NCBI RefSeq assembly: GCF_020911945.1
Contig: NZ_CP087135.1
Span: forward strand, 1,488,001-1,552,000
Length of the DNA stretch: 64,000 nt
From: Flavobacterium galactosidilyticum
Lineage (GTDB): Bacteria; Bacteroidota; Bacteroidia; Flavobacteriales; Flavobacteriaceae
Direction of reading: 5' to 3'
A program made the translations under genes and the position numbers. This document shows positions 44,819-53,804 of the stretch, piece after piece. Position 1 is the first letter of the stretch. Each line of letters begins with the position of its first letter. Below the pieces are notes generated by a model. That model did no database searches. It was given only the letters and a program-made list of their open reading frames with translations, and was not told the origin of the DNA.

Positions 44819-46960
44819 TTACTCTTTTTTCTCCTCACGAGGAGGTCTTGGTAAAAGTGCTTTTCTTGACACTTTTTCTTTTCTAGTTTTCGGATCCATA
44901 CCTAAGTATTTCACTTGGAAAACATCGCCCATGTTTACAACATCAGCAACATTTTCTGTACGTTCCCAAGCTAGTTCAGATACGTGTAACAAAACTTCAT
45001 TTCCTGGAGCTGAAGTATATTCTACAACTGCACCAAAATCTAGCATTTTGATTACTTTCACTTCGTAAGACTCATTCATTTGAGGTTTGAAAGTGATTGA
45101 CTTAATTTTAGCCAATACTGCTTCAATTCCAGCAGGATCAGTTCCTAAAATTTCAATAACTCCTTCTTCAGTAGTTGGGTCTTCATTGATAACTATTGTA
45201 GTTCCAGTAGCTTTTTGTAATTCTTGAATCACTTTTCCACCAGGTCCAATTAATGCACCAATAAACGCATTAGGAATTCTTCTTGTAATAATTTTTGGAG
45301 CATACGCTTTAACATCTGCTTTTGGCGCTGCTAAAGTTTCGATTAATTTGCCAAGGATATGCAAACGACCATCACGAGCTTGCGCTAATGCAGCTTCCAT
45401 AATCTCGTATTTCAATCCGTCAATCTTGATGTCCATTTGACAAGCAGTGATTCCTACAGAAGTTCCAGTTACTTTAAAGTCCATATCTCCTAAGTGATCT
45501 TCATCACCAAGAATATCAGACAATACAGCAAAACGCTCTCCGTCAGTAATCAATCCCATTGCAATTCCAGATACAGGACGAATCATTTGGATACCAGCAT
45601 CCATTAATGATAATGTTCCAGCACAAACTGTTGCCATAGAAGATGAACCGTTAGATTCTAATACTTCAGATACTACACGAATTGTGTAAGGACAATCAGC
45701 AGGAATCATGTTTTTCAACGCTCTTTGAGCTAAATTTCCGTGACCTACTTCTCTTCTTGAAGTTCCTCTTAAAGGACGTGCTTCACCAGTTGAGAAAGGA
45801 GGGAAGTTGTAATGTAAGTAGAATTTTTCTTCACCTTGTTCTGATGGAGAATCAATTTGGTTTGCTTCTCTAGATGTTCCTAAAGTGGCTGTTGCTAATG
45901 CTTGAGTTTCTCCACGAGTAAACAATGCAGATCCGTGTACAGATGGCAAGTAATCTACTTCACACCAGATTGGTCTGATTTCTGTAGTTTTTCTTCCGTC
46001 TAAACGTGTTCCTAAATCTAGGGTTACGTTACGAACTGCTTCTTTGTTTGTTTTTTTGAAATATTTAGAAACTAAGTCTCCGTCTGCTGCTAATTCTTCT
46101 TCAGTGAATAATGCTTTAACTTCTTCTTTAACTTCATCAAATGCAGCTGTACGCTCCTGTTTAGAAGAGCCTTTGCTTGCAATAGCATAAATTTTATCGT
46201 AAGATGCATCTTTTACTTTAGCGTAAATAGCTTCGTCTTCTTTTTCTCCTTCGTACGTACGAACTTCTTTTTTTCCAAAAGCAGCTTGCAAACGCAATTG
46301 AGCAGAAATTTGATTTTTGATGTGTTCGTGAGCGAATTTAATTGCTTCTAACATTTCAGCTTCTGAAATTTCTTTCATCTCTCCTTCTACCATTGCGATA
46401 GAATCCATAGAAGCTCCAATCATCATATCAATATCTGATAATGCTAATTGAGCGCGGCTTGGGTTGATGATGAATTTTCCGTCGATACGACCAACTCTTG
46501 CTTCAGAGATCAATGTTTCAAAAGGAATGTCAGATAAAGCCAAAGCTGCTGATGCTGCTAAACCTGCTAGAGCGTCTGGCATTACATCTTCGTCATAAGA
46601 CATTAACTGAATCATAACTTGCACTTCTGCATGATAATCATCTGGGAAAAGCGGACGCAATACACGGTCAACTAAACGCATTGTTAATACTTCGCTATCA
46701 CTTGGTCTTGCTTCTCTTTTGAAGAAACCACCTGGGAAACGTCCTGCTGCAGCAAATTTTTCACGATAATCTACCGTTAACGGTAAAAAATCGATTCCTG
46801 GACTTGCTTTTCTTGAAGAAACAACTGTACCTAAAATAACAGTTTTTCCTATTCTTACTACTACAGATCCATCCGCTTGTTTAGCTAGACGACCTGTCTC
46901 GATTGTGATGTTTCTGCCATCACCTAAATCGATACTTTCTACAAATAATTGTGGAATCAT
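44819..46960 (-). CDS. pnp: Polynucleotide phosphorylase
   Basis: 713 residues. It degrades RNA from the 3' end by phosphorolysis. Two RNase PH domains (about 5-230 and 325-545; phosphate-site region in [13 protein letters not shown]), a KH domain with the GPGGKVIQ loop (about 555-615) and an S1 domain (about 625-695) are in the standard order. The tail is short and charged ([10 protein letters not shown]). Confidence 0.97.
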   Translation of the reverse strand: MIPQLFVESIDLGDGRNITIETGRLAKQADGSVVVRIGKTVILGTVVSSRKASPGIDFLPLTVDYREKFAAAGRFPGGFFKREARPSDSEVLTMRLVDRVLRPLFPDDYHAEVQVMIQLMSYDEDVMPDALAGLAASAALALSDIPFETLISEARVGRIDGKFIINPSRAQLALSDIDMMIGASMDSIAMVEGEMKEISEAEMLEAIKFAHEHIKNQISAQLRLQAAFGKKEVRTYEGEKEDEAIYAKVKDASYDKIYAIASKGSSKQERTAAFDEVKEEVKALFTEEELAADGDLVSKYFKKTNKEAVRNVTLDLGTRLDGRKTTEIRPIWCEVDYLPSVHGSALFTRGETQALATATLGTSREANQIDSPSEQGEEKFYLHYNFPPFSTGEARPLRGTSRREVGHGNLAQRALKNMIPADCPYTIRVVSEVLESNGSSSMATVCAGTLSLMDAGIQMIRPVSGIAMGLITDGERFAVLSDILGDEDHLGDMDFKVTGTSVGITACQMDIKIDGLKYEIMEAALAQARDGRLHILGKLIETLAAPKADVKAYAPKIITRRIPNAFIGALIGPGGKVIQELQKATGTTIVINEDPTTEEGVIEILGTDPAGIEAVLAKIKSITFKPQMNESYEVKVIKMLDFGAVVEYTSAPGNEVLLHVSELAWERTENVADVVNMGDVFQVKYLGMDPKTRKEKVSRKALLPRPPREEKKE

Positions 46961-47128
46961 AAATTTAATTTATTAGTTAAACATGGGTTCTAGTTGTGTT
47001 GTAGTTGTTGTTTTGCGTAGTTAATGCCTAAAACCCAATGAAAAACCGAACTTTTTTTATTTGTCAATTACCAAGTGATAATGTGACTTTATGGAGAAGT
47101 CTTGATTCTAATCCCTTTTGTGTCAGGA

Positions 47129-47136
47129 CAAAAATA
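47129..47136 (-). promoter_or_regulatory. -7 element upstream of pnp
   Basis: Minus strand TATTTTTG matches TAnnTTTG, about 170 bases before pnp. That would leave a long 5' leader, in which PNPase autoregulation could act as in other bacteria; this last point is speculation. Confidence 0.4.
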
Positions 47137-47162
47137 GAATTTTGAGACTCTAAATTGTAAAA

Positions 47163-47193
47163 TAAAAAAGAGGCACTTACGCACCTCTTTTTA
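47163..47193 (-). terminator. Terminator of rpsO
   Basis: AAAGAGGTGC and GCCTCTTT pair around GTAAGT on the minus strand, followed by TTTATT. It lies between rpsO and pnp, so pnp probably relies on its own promoter. Confidence 0.75.
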
Positions 47194-47199
47194 TATTGA

Positions 47200-47466
47200 T
47201 TATTTTCTGATATTCAATACTTTGATAATTTCACGATATCTGTTGATTTCAGTCTTTTTCAAGTAATCTAACAAAGATCTTCTTTTACCTACTAACAATA
47301 CTAACGAACGCTCTGTATTATAATCGTGACGATTTTTTTTCAAGTGCTCAGTCAAGTGAGTGATTCTGTAAGTGAATAAAGCAATTTGCGCTTCAGCTTT
47401 TCCAGTGTTTGTTTTTTCTCCGTGTTGTGCGAAGATCTCTTCTTTAATCTCTTTAGTTAAATACAT
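47200..47466 (-). CDS. rpsO: Ribosomal protein uS15
   Basis: 88 residues, normal length. The segment ITHLTEHLKKNRHDYNTERSLVLLVGKRRSLLDYLKK is diagnostic. It binds the central domain of 16S rRNA. It is upstream of pnp, the common rpsO-pnp order. Confidence 0.98.
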   Translation of the reverse strand: MYLTKEIKEEIFAQHGEKTNTGKAEAQIALFTYRITHLTEHLKKNRHDYNTERSLVLLVGKRRSLLDYLKKTEINRYREIIKVLNIRK

Positions 47467-47522
47467 TCCAATATTTGTTTAATGATTTTTATGTATGTCA
47501 TACATCTATTGTAAGACGGGTG

Positions 47523-47530
47523 CAAATGTA
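47523..47530 (-). promoter_or_regulatory. -7 element upstream of rpsO
   Basis: Minus strand TACATTTG matches TAnnTTTG, 56 bases before rpsO. No -33 TTG was identified. Confidence 0.4.
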
Positions 47531-47588
47531 GATAATAATTATTAGTTATTAGTTATAAATTCAGATTATTTTGAATGGGTATTTCGTT

Positions 47589-48575
47589 CTATCGTGGTGG
47601 GTTGGTAGTACGAATTGTTATGGGTAGAGAATATATGGTTCTGATGGGAATTCCTCTAATTTTTCCCGGTAACCAATTTTTAGCAGCATTTATAATGCGG
47701 ATTGCTTCTGTTCCTGTTCCATAACCTATATCTCTGATGACTTTTGGCTCAATTAATTTTCCTTCTTTGTCAACGACAAAAGTCAAATAGATTTGGCCTT
47801 GAAGGCCTTGTACTTTTGGAGTGTTGTAATTTTGGCCGATATACTTATAGAAACTGTTAATTCCATTTTTAGCCATCGGTTTTTGCATAACTTCGGTATA
47901 GTTGTAGCTTATATTGTTTTCGTCGGTGCTTGTTCCGCTAATCAATTTACCATTTTCGTAGCTTTCTGTAAATGTGATTTTTAATTTTAATGATTTACCT
48001 GTCCAAATACCTTCTCTAACGCCATTTTTTATTTCGCCCTTTTCACCAAAAAAAAATATCTCGTTTTTATCAATTCTAGTTAATTCACTTTGATTATCGT
48101 AAGTTCCATTACCATCAATGATGTTTTGATTATTATTCTCATCCCAATACTGTATGACTTTCTCAGTGCTTTCTTTTTTAATTGGATCAAAAGTAAATTC
48201 TTTTACAAACTGCATTTTTCCATTTTCGTACCATTTGAATTGTTGTCCATTCAAATAAGTGGCAGTGTAGTTTGAGGCAACTTTTTTATTGCCATTTTCG
48301 TAGTAAGATATAGCGTTTCCATCTAAAATGATCCTGTCCTTATCCTTTGTTGCTCCCCGTAATGCTATTTTACCAGAACTATAATATTCTGAGAAATCAT
48401 AACGCTCTTTGTTAGAGTTATAATCTTTAATAATTCGATAGTATTTATGGTTTCCCTCTGCAGTTTCATTTTTTAATGAATCTAGAAAAATTTTTAGGCT
48501 GAAATTTTTAGTTGATTGCGCGTAGGTTAAGCTTGTGATTAGTATTAATGTAATTATGCGTAACTTGTTTTTCAT
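47589..48575 (-). CDS. Exported TonB-C-domain protein with MORN-like repeats (paralogue A)
   Basis: 328 residues with a signal peptide ending TYAQ. The middle part has repeats of the YwqK/MORN type (YYENGNKKVAS, WYENGKMQFVK, SYENGKLISG). The C-terminal 90 residues are a TonB C-terminal domain (GLQGQIYLTFVVDKEGKLIEPKVIRDIG...AKNWLPGKIRGI). It lacks the membrane anchor and Pro-rich linker of a true TonB, so the domain may serve protein contacts in the periplasm. The upstream neighbour is a paralogue. Confidence 0.85.
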   Translation of the reverse strand: MKNKLRIITLILITSLTYAQSTKNFSLKIFLDSLKNETAEGNHKYYRIIKDYNSNKERYDFSEYYSSGKIALRGATKDKDRIILDGNAISYYENGNKKVASNYTATYLNGQQFKWYENGKMQFVKEFTFDPIKKESTEKVIQYWDENNNQNIIDGNGTYDNQSELTRIDKNEIFFFGEKGEIKNGVREGIWTGKSLKLKITFTESYENGKLISGTSTDENNISYNYTEVMQKPMAKNGINSFYKYIGQNYNTPKVQGLQGQIYLTFVVDKEGKLIEPKVIRDIGYGTGTEAIRIINAAKNWLPGKIRGIPIRTIYSLPITIRTTNPPR

Positions 48576-48648
48576 AAATGGTATTGTAATTTGACAAATA
48601 AAATAAACTAGAAGGATGTTGTTTGTAATAGGAATAAAACTTAAATAT

Positions 48649-49617
48649 TTAAAAGGTTCTATTAATTGCTGTTATTATAATTGGTAAGCTGTGTTCCTTT
48701 GCTGTCTCTATACCTCTAATTTTTGCAGGAATCCAGATGCCGCAGTTTTTTAATGTATTTAGAACTTCTTTGTCTAATGTTTCATCAAGTCCTTTGAAAA
48801 CTTTTAAATTAGTTAAATTTCCATCTTTTTCAACGGTAAATAAAAAGTAAATCTTGCCTGAAAGCTTAGTTTTTTTGACTACTTGAGATTTCATTAAAGC
48901 TTTTGAAATATGAATCTGAAAATCTTGAAATCCTTTTTTGGGTTTCCCTTCTTCGATTAACCTTTTATAGGATAACTTTCTTCCAGTTGAGTCAATGATT
49001 TTTCCTGAAATAAATTTACCATTTTTGTATAAATCAGTAAATTTTAATCCAGTGTATTCAGGTGAGCCTGTCCATTGTCCGTCTTTGAGTCCGTTTTTAA
49101 CTTCTCCTATTACAGGGATTCCTGTTATGTCATATGTTTCATATTCCCCATTCCCATCAATTACTTTATGTTGGCGCTCTTTATTCCAAAACTGGACTAT
49201 CTTATACCTCTCTTCAAATCCTATAACGTTTTCAATAAATTCAATTTCAGATTCAATAGTGCCATCTTCAAAAAAACGAAATTCTTTACCAATTTGTCTA
49301 TTACTTTTGTAATTTGAAATTGATTTTCTAAGTCCGTTTTCGTGATAAAAAATAAATGTACCGTTTTTTTGAAGTTTATATTTGCTAGAAGAGAGTCCCT
49401 TCATTTGTATACTTCCCGATTTGTAATAATCATTAATTTCGTAGTGATCGCTGTCAGAAGAGTAGTTTCTAATAATTCTATAAGATGTGTGGTTCCCCTC
49501 TGAAGTTTCATTCCCAGATGAATCGAGAAAAATTTTTCCACTTATATTTTTAGGTGATTGTGAAAATACTAAGCTAGTAATAAATAATAGTATAAATCTG
49601 TAGAGTTTGTTTTTCAT
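48649..49617 (-). CDS. Exported TonB-C-domain protein with MORN-like repeats (paralogue B)
   Basis: 322 residues, clearly related over its whole length to the next gene downstream (for example KIFLDSSGNETSEGNH against KIFLDSLKNETAEGNH, and IWIPAKIRGIE against NWLPGKIRGIP). It has the same signal peptide, repeats and TonB-C domain (LSGKIYFLFTVEKDGNLTNLKVFKGL). The 73-base gap and shared strand point to tandem duplication followed by divergence. Function unknown. Confidence 0.85.
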   Translation of the reverse strand: MKNKLYRFILLFITSLVFSQSPKNISGKIFLDSSGNETSEGNHTSYRIIRNYSSDSDHYEINDYYKSGSIQMKGLSSSKYKLQKNGTFIFYHENGLRKSISNYKSNRQIGKEFRFFEDGTIESEIEFIENVIGFEERYKIVQFWNKERQHKVIDGNGEYETYDITGIPVIGEVKNGLKDGQWTGSPEYTGLKFTDLYKNGKFISGKIIDSTGRKLSYKRLIEEGKPKKGFQDFQIHISKALMKSQVVKKTKLSGKIYFLFTVEKDGNLTNLKVFKGLDETLDKEVLNTLKNCGIWIPAKIRGIETAKEHSLPIIITAINRTF

Positions 49618-49648
49618 ATCCGCTTAAAAATAAATTACCTTTTGGAAT

Positions 49649-50104
49649 TTAAAACAACTTTGCAATTTCTTGATTTACAAATTCTAAAAAGCGTTCGTCT
49701 TTCTCTGTAAAAGGATCGATTACGTGACTGTCTATATCAATTTGACCTATGTTTTCTCCATTTACAAATAAAGGGACTACAATTTCAGACTTTACCGTAA
49801 AACTACATGCGATATAATTATCTTGTGCGGCTACGTCAGGAACTACAAAATTATTGTTAGAAACTGCCACTTGCCCACAAATTCCTTTGCCAAAAGGGAT
49901 TACGGTATGATCTGTTTCTGCTCCTACATAAGGGCCTAAATGCAAAGTTTTGGTGTCTTGATTAGCAAAATAAAATCCAACCCAGTTGTAATAGGAGATA
50001 GAATCGCTAAGCAATTGACAAATAGTTAATAGCTTTTCATCGCGTGAAAGGTCTGTGTTTAAAGTTATTTCGGTTACTTTTGGTTGTAATTCTTGAAATG
50101 TCAT
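49649..50104 (-). CDS. GAF-domain protein related to free methionine-R-sulfoxide reductase
   Basis: 151 residues, a single GAF domain. Conserved family blocks are YYNWVGFYF, LHLGPYVG, GKGICG, IAC and SEIVVPLFVNGENIGQIDIDS. Of the three cysteines of E. coli fRMsr (C84, C94, C118), the last two are kept as C76 and C100, while the first is replaced by H66 at the same spacing. It may still reduce free Met-R-sulfoxide with a simpler thiol cycle. It is divergent from the XrtF genes. Confidence 0.82.
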   Translation of the reverse strand: MTFQELQPKVTEITLNTDLSRDEKLLTICQLLSDSISYYNWVGFYFANQDTKTLHLGPYVGAETDHTVIPFGKGICGQVAVSNNNFVVPDVAAQDNYIACSFTVKSEIVVPLFVNGENIGQIDIDSHVIDPFTEKDERFLEFVNQEIAKLF

Positions 50105-50182
50105 CGTTTTGTTTTTATTTTGTAAAAGTATTTAAAAGAAGTTTCGAAAATTACATATATTTCTTTAGAAAAAAGACTGACC

Positions 50183-50731
50183 TTGAAAAAATATTTTATC
50201 ATCTACAAGCCCTTTCTAGTTTTTCTAGCTAGCTTTTTTTTGACATATATCATTTTGACTTTCTTGTATCGAAACTACCTTAGTAATTTTGAGGAAAATA
50301 AATTAGATTCAATCACAAAAATAGTTGGTAGAAATACGGAGCAGGTTTTGCTATTGTTTACTAATGATGCTTCCGTTCAGGAAGTTGCACCAGAACCTTA
50401 TTTAAGACTCGTTTACCACCAGAAATATGTAGCCCGACTAGTTGAAGGTTGTAATGCTGTAAGTGTGATTATATTATTTGTTTCTTTTGTAGTTGCTTTT
50501 TCAGGAAAATTAATAGCAACACTACTTTTTATTTTTGGCGGAAGCCTGCTTATTTATTTGTTAAATGTTCTCAGGATTGCTGCTTTAAGTGCTCTTATTT
50601 TCTATTTTCCCAAACAAGAGTCGTTATTGCATGGTGTTATTTTTCCATTATCTATTTATGGTGTTGCTTTTATTTTGTGGTTAATCTGGGTCCGTAAATT
50701 TTCAAAGTATGCTTCAAAAAACACTAAATAA
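50183..50731 (+). CDS. xrtF: Exosortase family protein XrtF
   Basis: 182 residues from a TTG start, with about five membrane segments. Exosortases are membrane cysteine transpeptidases that process C-terminally tagged exported proteins. The catalytic triad is visible as C90 (EGCNAVSV), R131 (NVLRIAAL) and H150 (LLHGVIF). The size and partner gene fit the Flavobacteria-specific XrtF group, whose substrate is not known. It overlaps the next gene by 23 bases. An intact T8 run lies near the start. Confidence 0.88.
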   Translation: MKKYFIIYKPFLVFLASFFLTYIILTFLYRNYLSNFEENKLDSITKIVGRNTEQVLLLFTNDASVQEVAPEPYLRLVYHQKYVARLVEGCNAVSVIILFVSFVVAFSGKLIATLLFIFGGSLLIYLLNVLRIAALSALIFYFPKQESLLHGVIFPLSIYGVAFILWLIWVRKFSKYASKNTK

Positions 50732-51152
50732 TAAACTCCGAATAGTACAACTAATTATTTTGGTAGTACTATTAGCTTTGATTCGTGCTTTTGAAAATGA
50801 ATTATTTTATGATCCTTTTTTAGCTTTTTTCAAGCAAGACTTTACCAATTTATCTTTACCAAAGGTGGACTCCTTTCTGCTTTTCTTAGGTTTGCTTTTT
50901 CGATATGCACTAAATACTGCTTTGTCATTAGGAGTTATTTATATTATTTTTAAAGAAGTGACTATGGTGAAATTTGCTTTGGTACTATATTGTTTTTTCT
51001 TCTTGATTTCCACAATTGCTTTTTTCTATATCGTGCTTTTTACCACTGAAAATTACAATTGGATTCTTTTTTATGTTCGAAGGTTTCTCATTCAACCCAT
51101 TTTTCTCCTCTTATTTATTGCAGGATTTTATTATCAAAAACTCAGCAATTAG
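50709..51152 (+). CDS. Exosortase F system-associated membrane protein
   Basis: 147 residues with four or five membrane segments and no soluble domain. It overlaps xrtF by 23 bases and matches the XrtF partner in size, topology and the early segment ALIRAFENELFYDPFLAFF. Its role with XrtF is unknown; a chaperone or complex subunit is a guess. Confidence 0.82.
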   Translation: MLQKTLNNKLRIVQLIILVVLLALIRAFENELFYDPFLAFFKQDFTNLSLPKVDSFLLFLGLLFRYALNTALSLGVIYIIFKEVTMVKFALVLYCFFFLISTIAFFYIVLFTTENYNWILFYVRRFLIQPIFLLLFIAGFYYQKLSN

Positions 51153-51204
51153 CTACTATTTTTTCGTATCTTTATTTGTGTAATTTATTTATTATCAAAT
51201 ATAT

Positions 51205-52035
51205 ATGAAAATAGTTAAGCATTCTGGCGATATTGTTGAGTTTAGTCCTGATAAGCTTAGAAGCTCACTGATGAAATCTGGGGCTAGCGCGAGTGTTATT
51301 GATGACATTATGAAAAGGATTCAAAACTCAATCTACGAGGGAATTTCTACTAAGAAAATCTACAAAATGGCTTTTGCTTTATTGAAAAAAAAAGCTAATT
51401 CTCATGCAGCACGCTATAATCTTAGAGAAGCGATTCGTTTATTGGGACCTGCGGGTTTTTTCTTCGAAAAATATATAGAACGCCTTTTTGCATCTGAGGG
51501 GCATAAAACATTGACAAATTTAACTTTATTCGGGAAGTGCATTTCTCATGAAGTTGATGTCGTAATCAAAAAAAATGACGTTGTTGCAATGGTCGAATGT
51601 AAATTCCACATGGGTAGAGAGGCCGTTTCTGATGTGAAAGTTCCTATGTATATCTTGTCTCGATTTAATGATTTAAAAGAAAGGAAGCATCCCATCTTTA
51701 CTGAAAAAGATATGGTTTCTAAATGTTGGATAGTTACTAATAATCGGTTTACTACAGATGCGATTGATTTTGCTAAATGTACAGGGCTAAACCTCTTGAG
51801 TTGGGATTATCCTCACAACGATAATTTAAAAACAAAAAATGACACTAACGGATTGTATCCCATCACATGTTTGACCACTTTAACACTTGCCGAAAAAGAT
51901 AGATTATTGAATTTAGATATTATTGTAGTGCGGGAACTAGCTTATAGTTCGGAGTTATTAGAGAAAATTGGTTTGAGTCCAATTCGTATCAAAAAAGTTT
52001 TGCGAGAAACATCAGAGTTGTGTAGAAATATTTAA
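51205..52035 (+). CDS. ATP-cone domain fused to a PD-(D/E)XK nuclease-like domain
   Basis: 276 residues. Residues 1-85 form an ATP-cone (IVKHSGDIVEFSPDKLRSSLMKSGAS), a nucleotide-sensing module best known from ribonucleotide reductase and NrdR. Residues about 85-200 look like a Mrr/endonuclease fold with D118 (SHEVDVVIKK), E131 and K133 (VECKFH). The rest (200-276) is mixed and may hold a helix-hairpin-helix near LSPIRIKKVLRET. A nucleotide-gated DNA or RNA nuclease is inferred, not shown. The beta-CASP gene follows after 40 bases. Confidence 0.82.
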   Translation: MKIVKHSGDIVEFSPDKLRSSLMKSGASASVIDDIMKRIQNSIYEGISTKKIYKMAFALLKKKANSHAARYNLREAIRLLGPAGFFFEKYIERLFASEGHKTLTNLTLFGKCISHEVDVVIKKNDVVAMVECKFHMGREAVSDVKVPMYILSRFNDLKERKHPIFTEKDMVSKCWIVTNNRFTTDAIDFAKCTGLNLLSWDYPHNDNLKTKNDTNGLYPITCLTTLTLAEKDRLLNLDIIVVRELAYSSELLEKIGLSPIRIKKVLRETSELCRNI

Positions 52036-52075
52036 AAAGAGAAATGTTGCAATAGTTTAATTTAAATCGAACAAA

Positions 52076-53431
52076 ATGAAAGTCACATTTATAGGAGGTG
52101 CTGGAACTGTTACAGGTTCTAAAACATTAATTGAAAGCAAAGGAATTCGGATTTTAATTGATTGTGGTTTGTTTCAAGGGATCAAGCCTTTACGTGAACT
52201 GAATTGGGGGCCATTGCCTGTTTTGCCTTCAACTATAGATTTTGTTCTATTGACTCATGGTCACTTAGACCACTGTGGATGGTTACCAAGGTTAGTTAAT
52301 CAAGGTTTCAAGGGTAAAATTTATTGTACTAGTCCCACGGTAGCTATTACGAAACTCATTCTATTGGATAGTGCTAAGATCCAAGAAGAGGAAGCTAATA
52401 AAGCGAATGATGGAAAATATTCTAAACATGAAACTGCTGAGCCTCTTTACACGGTGGAACAAGCAGAAAAAGTCTTTCCTCTTTTTAGGGTGATCAAAAT
52501 CAATGAGCCTATTCCTTTAGATGCTGAAATTGAAGCAGTTTTTACAAATGCAGGACATATTCTAGGAGCTTGTACCATTGCGGTAACGCTTGAAAATAAG
52601 ACTTTAGTTTTCTCAGGAGATATTGGTCGCGATGATGATTTATTAATGTTTTCGCCAATTAAACCTAAAAAAGCGGATTATGTTTTTCTCGAAAGCACTT
52701 ATGGAAACCGACTTCATCCACATTCTGATACCAAAGCGGAGTTAGAAATGTATATTAATAATACAATCAACGTGGGTGGTACAGTCATTATTCCCAGTTT
52801 TGCGGTTGAGCGAGCGCAAGTGATTATGTATTTGTTATGGCAGCTAAAGCAAGAGAGAAAAATCCCTGATGTTCCCTATATCATTGATTCACCAATGGGA
52901 ATTAGTGCTTTGAATATTTTTAGAGATAATCCGAAATGGCACAAATTATCTCCTGACGAATGCAATAAAGTGAGTGAAATGTTTATACTGGTTTCTGATT
53001 ATCAGGAAACGAACGAGATTATTTTAGATCCCCGACCTAAGGTGGTTGTTGCTGCCAGCGGAATGATCACGGGCGGTAGAGTACTCAGTTATTTACAACA
53101 CTATATTGTAATTCCAGAGACAACTATAATCATGGTTGGCTATCAAGCAGAAGGAACACGTGGCAGAAAATTATTAGAAGGATCAAAGGATATTAAAATT
53201 TATGGTCAGTATTATCCTGTAAAAGCAAAAATTCTAGAAATTCAAGGATTGTCAGCGCACGGAGATCAAAAAGACTTACTGAACTGGCTTTCTGAATTAG
53301 AAAATAAACCAATAAAAGTGTTTTTGGTTCATGGTGAAAACCAACCTGCGGATGAATTGCGTATAAAAATCCAAGAAAAATATGGTTTAGCTTGTAAAAT
53401 TCCATTGATAGGACAAGAATTTGAATTGTGA
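52076..53431 (+). CDS. Beta-CASP metallo-beta-lactamase-fold ribonuclease (CPSF/YSH1-like)
   Basis: 451 residues. The metallo-beta-lactamase motif HGHLDH is at 61-66, then SGDIGR, the beta-CASP part (about 190-370) with VVAASGMITGGR, and the final SAHGDQKDLLNWL. There is no KH extension, so it is not an RNase J. Such proteins are RNA endo- or exonucleases with two zinc ions. It probably shares a transcript with the upstream ATP-cone nuclease gene. A diverged copy of its 3' end is found at 55301. Confidence 0.9.
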   Translation: MKVTFIGGAGTVTGSKTLIESKGIRILIDCGLFQGIKPLRELNWGPLPVLPSTIDFVLLTHGHLDHCGWLPRLVNQGFKGKIYCTSPTVAITKLILLDSAKIQEEEANKANDGKYSKHETAEPLYTVEQAEKVFPLFRVIKINEPIPLDAEIEAVFTNAGHILGACTIAVTLENKTLVFSGDIGRDDDLLMFSPIKPKKADYVFLESTYGNRLHPHSDTKAELEMYINNTINVGGTVIIPSFAVERAQVIMYLLWQLKQERKIPDVPYIIDSPMGISALNIFRDNPKWHKLSPDECNKVSEMFILVSDYQETNEIILDPRPKVVVAASGMITGGRVLSYLQHYIVIPETTIIMVGYQAEGTRGRKLLEGSKDIKIYGQYYPVKAKILEIQGLSAHGDQKDLLNWLSELENKPIKVFLVHGENQPADELRIKIQEKYGLACKIPLIGQEFEL

Positions 53432-53804
53432 TTTCTTTAATTAAAATAGTTTTAACTCGTTTTCATCGCTTGTTTTACCTAATCTGGCAGAATTTTCTAT
53501 AATTATAGTTGAATCATATTGTATTTCTTTCCGAATTTTTTCCATGAGCATCGCTTTGAATTTTGCTTACCCCTGATCTTTTAAGATATCTTTTTTTAAT
53601 TTTCATCGTGCAGTAGATTCTATTTCTCTGAGGTTTAATTATTTGGTTAAACCTGAGATTCGAACGAAAAAAAATAAAGATTTAATTTATTTTATATGAA
53701 TTCTGAAAGAAAAATACACATAAAGTGCTGATATAAAGTATTTTAATGTAATTTTATAGTGCGACAAAGTACTTTGTTTTTTTAATTTTTAAAGAAAATA
53801 GACT
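53432..53804. other. Intergenic stretch with one hairpin
   Basis: No gene seen. CTGAGGTTTAA (53628-53638) and TTAAACCTGAG (53647-53657) form a stem with one mismatch and an 8-base loop but no T run, so it is not a standard terminator. The rest is AT-rich. Confidence 0.4.

Noticed and set aside
53628..53657. Terminator for the beta-CASP gene
   Set aside because: The hairpin is 200 bases beyond the stop and has no T run; kept only as a note.
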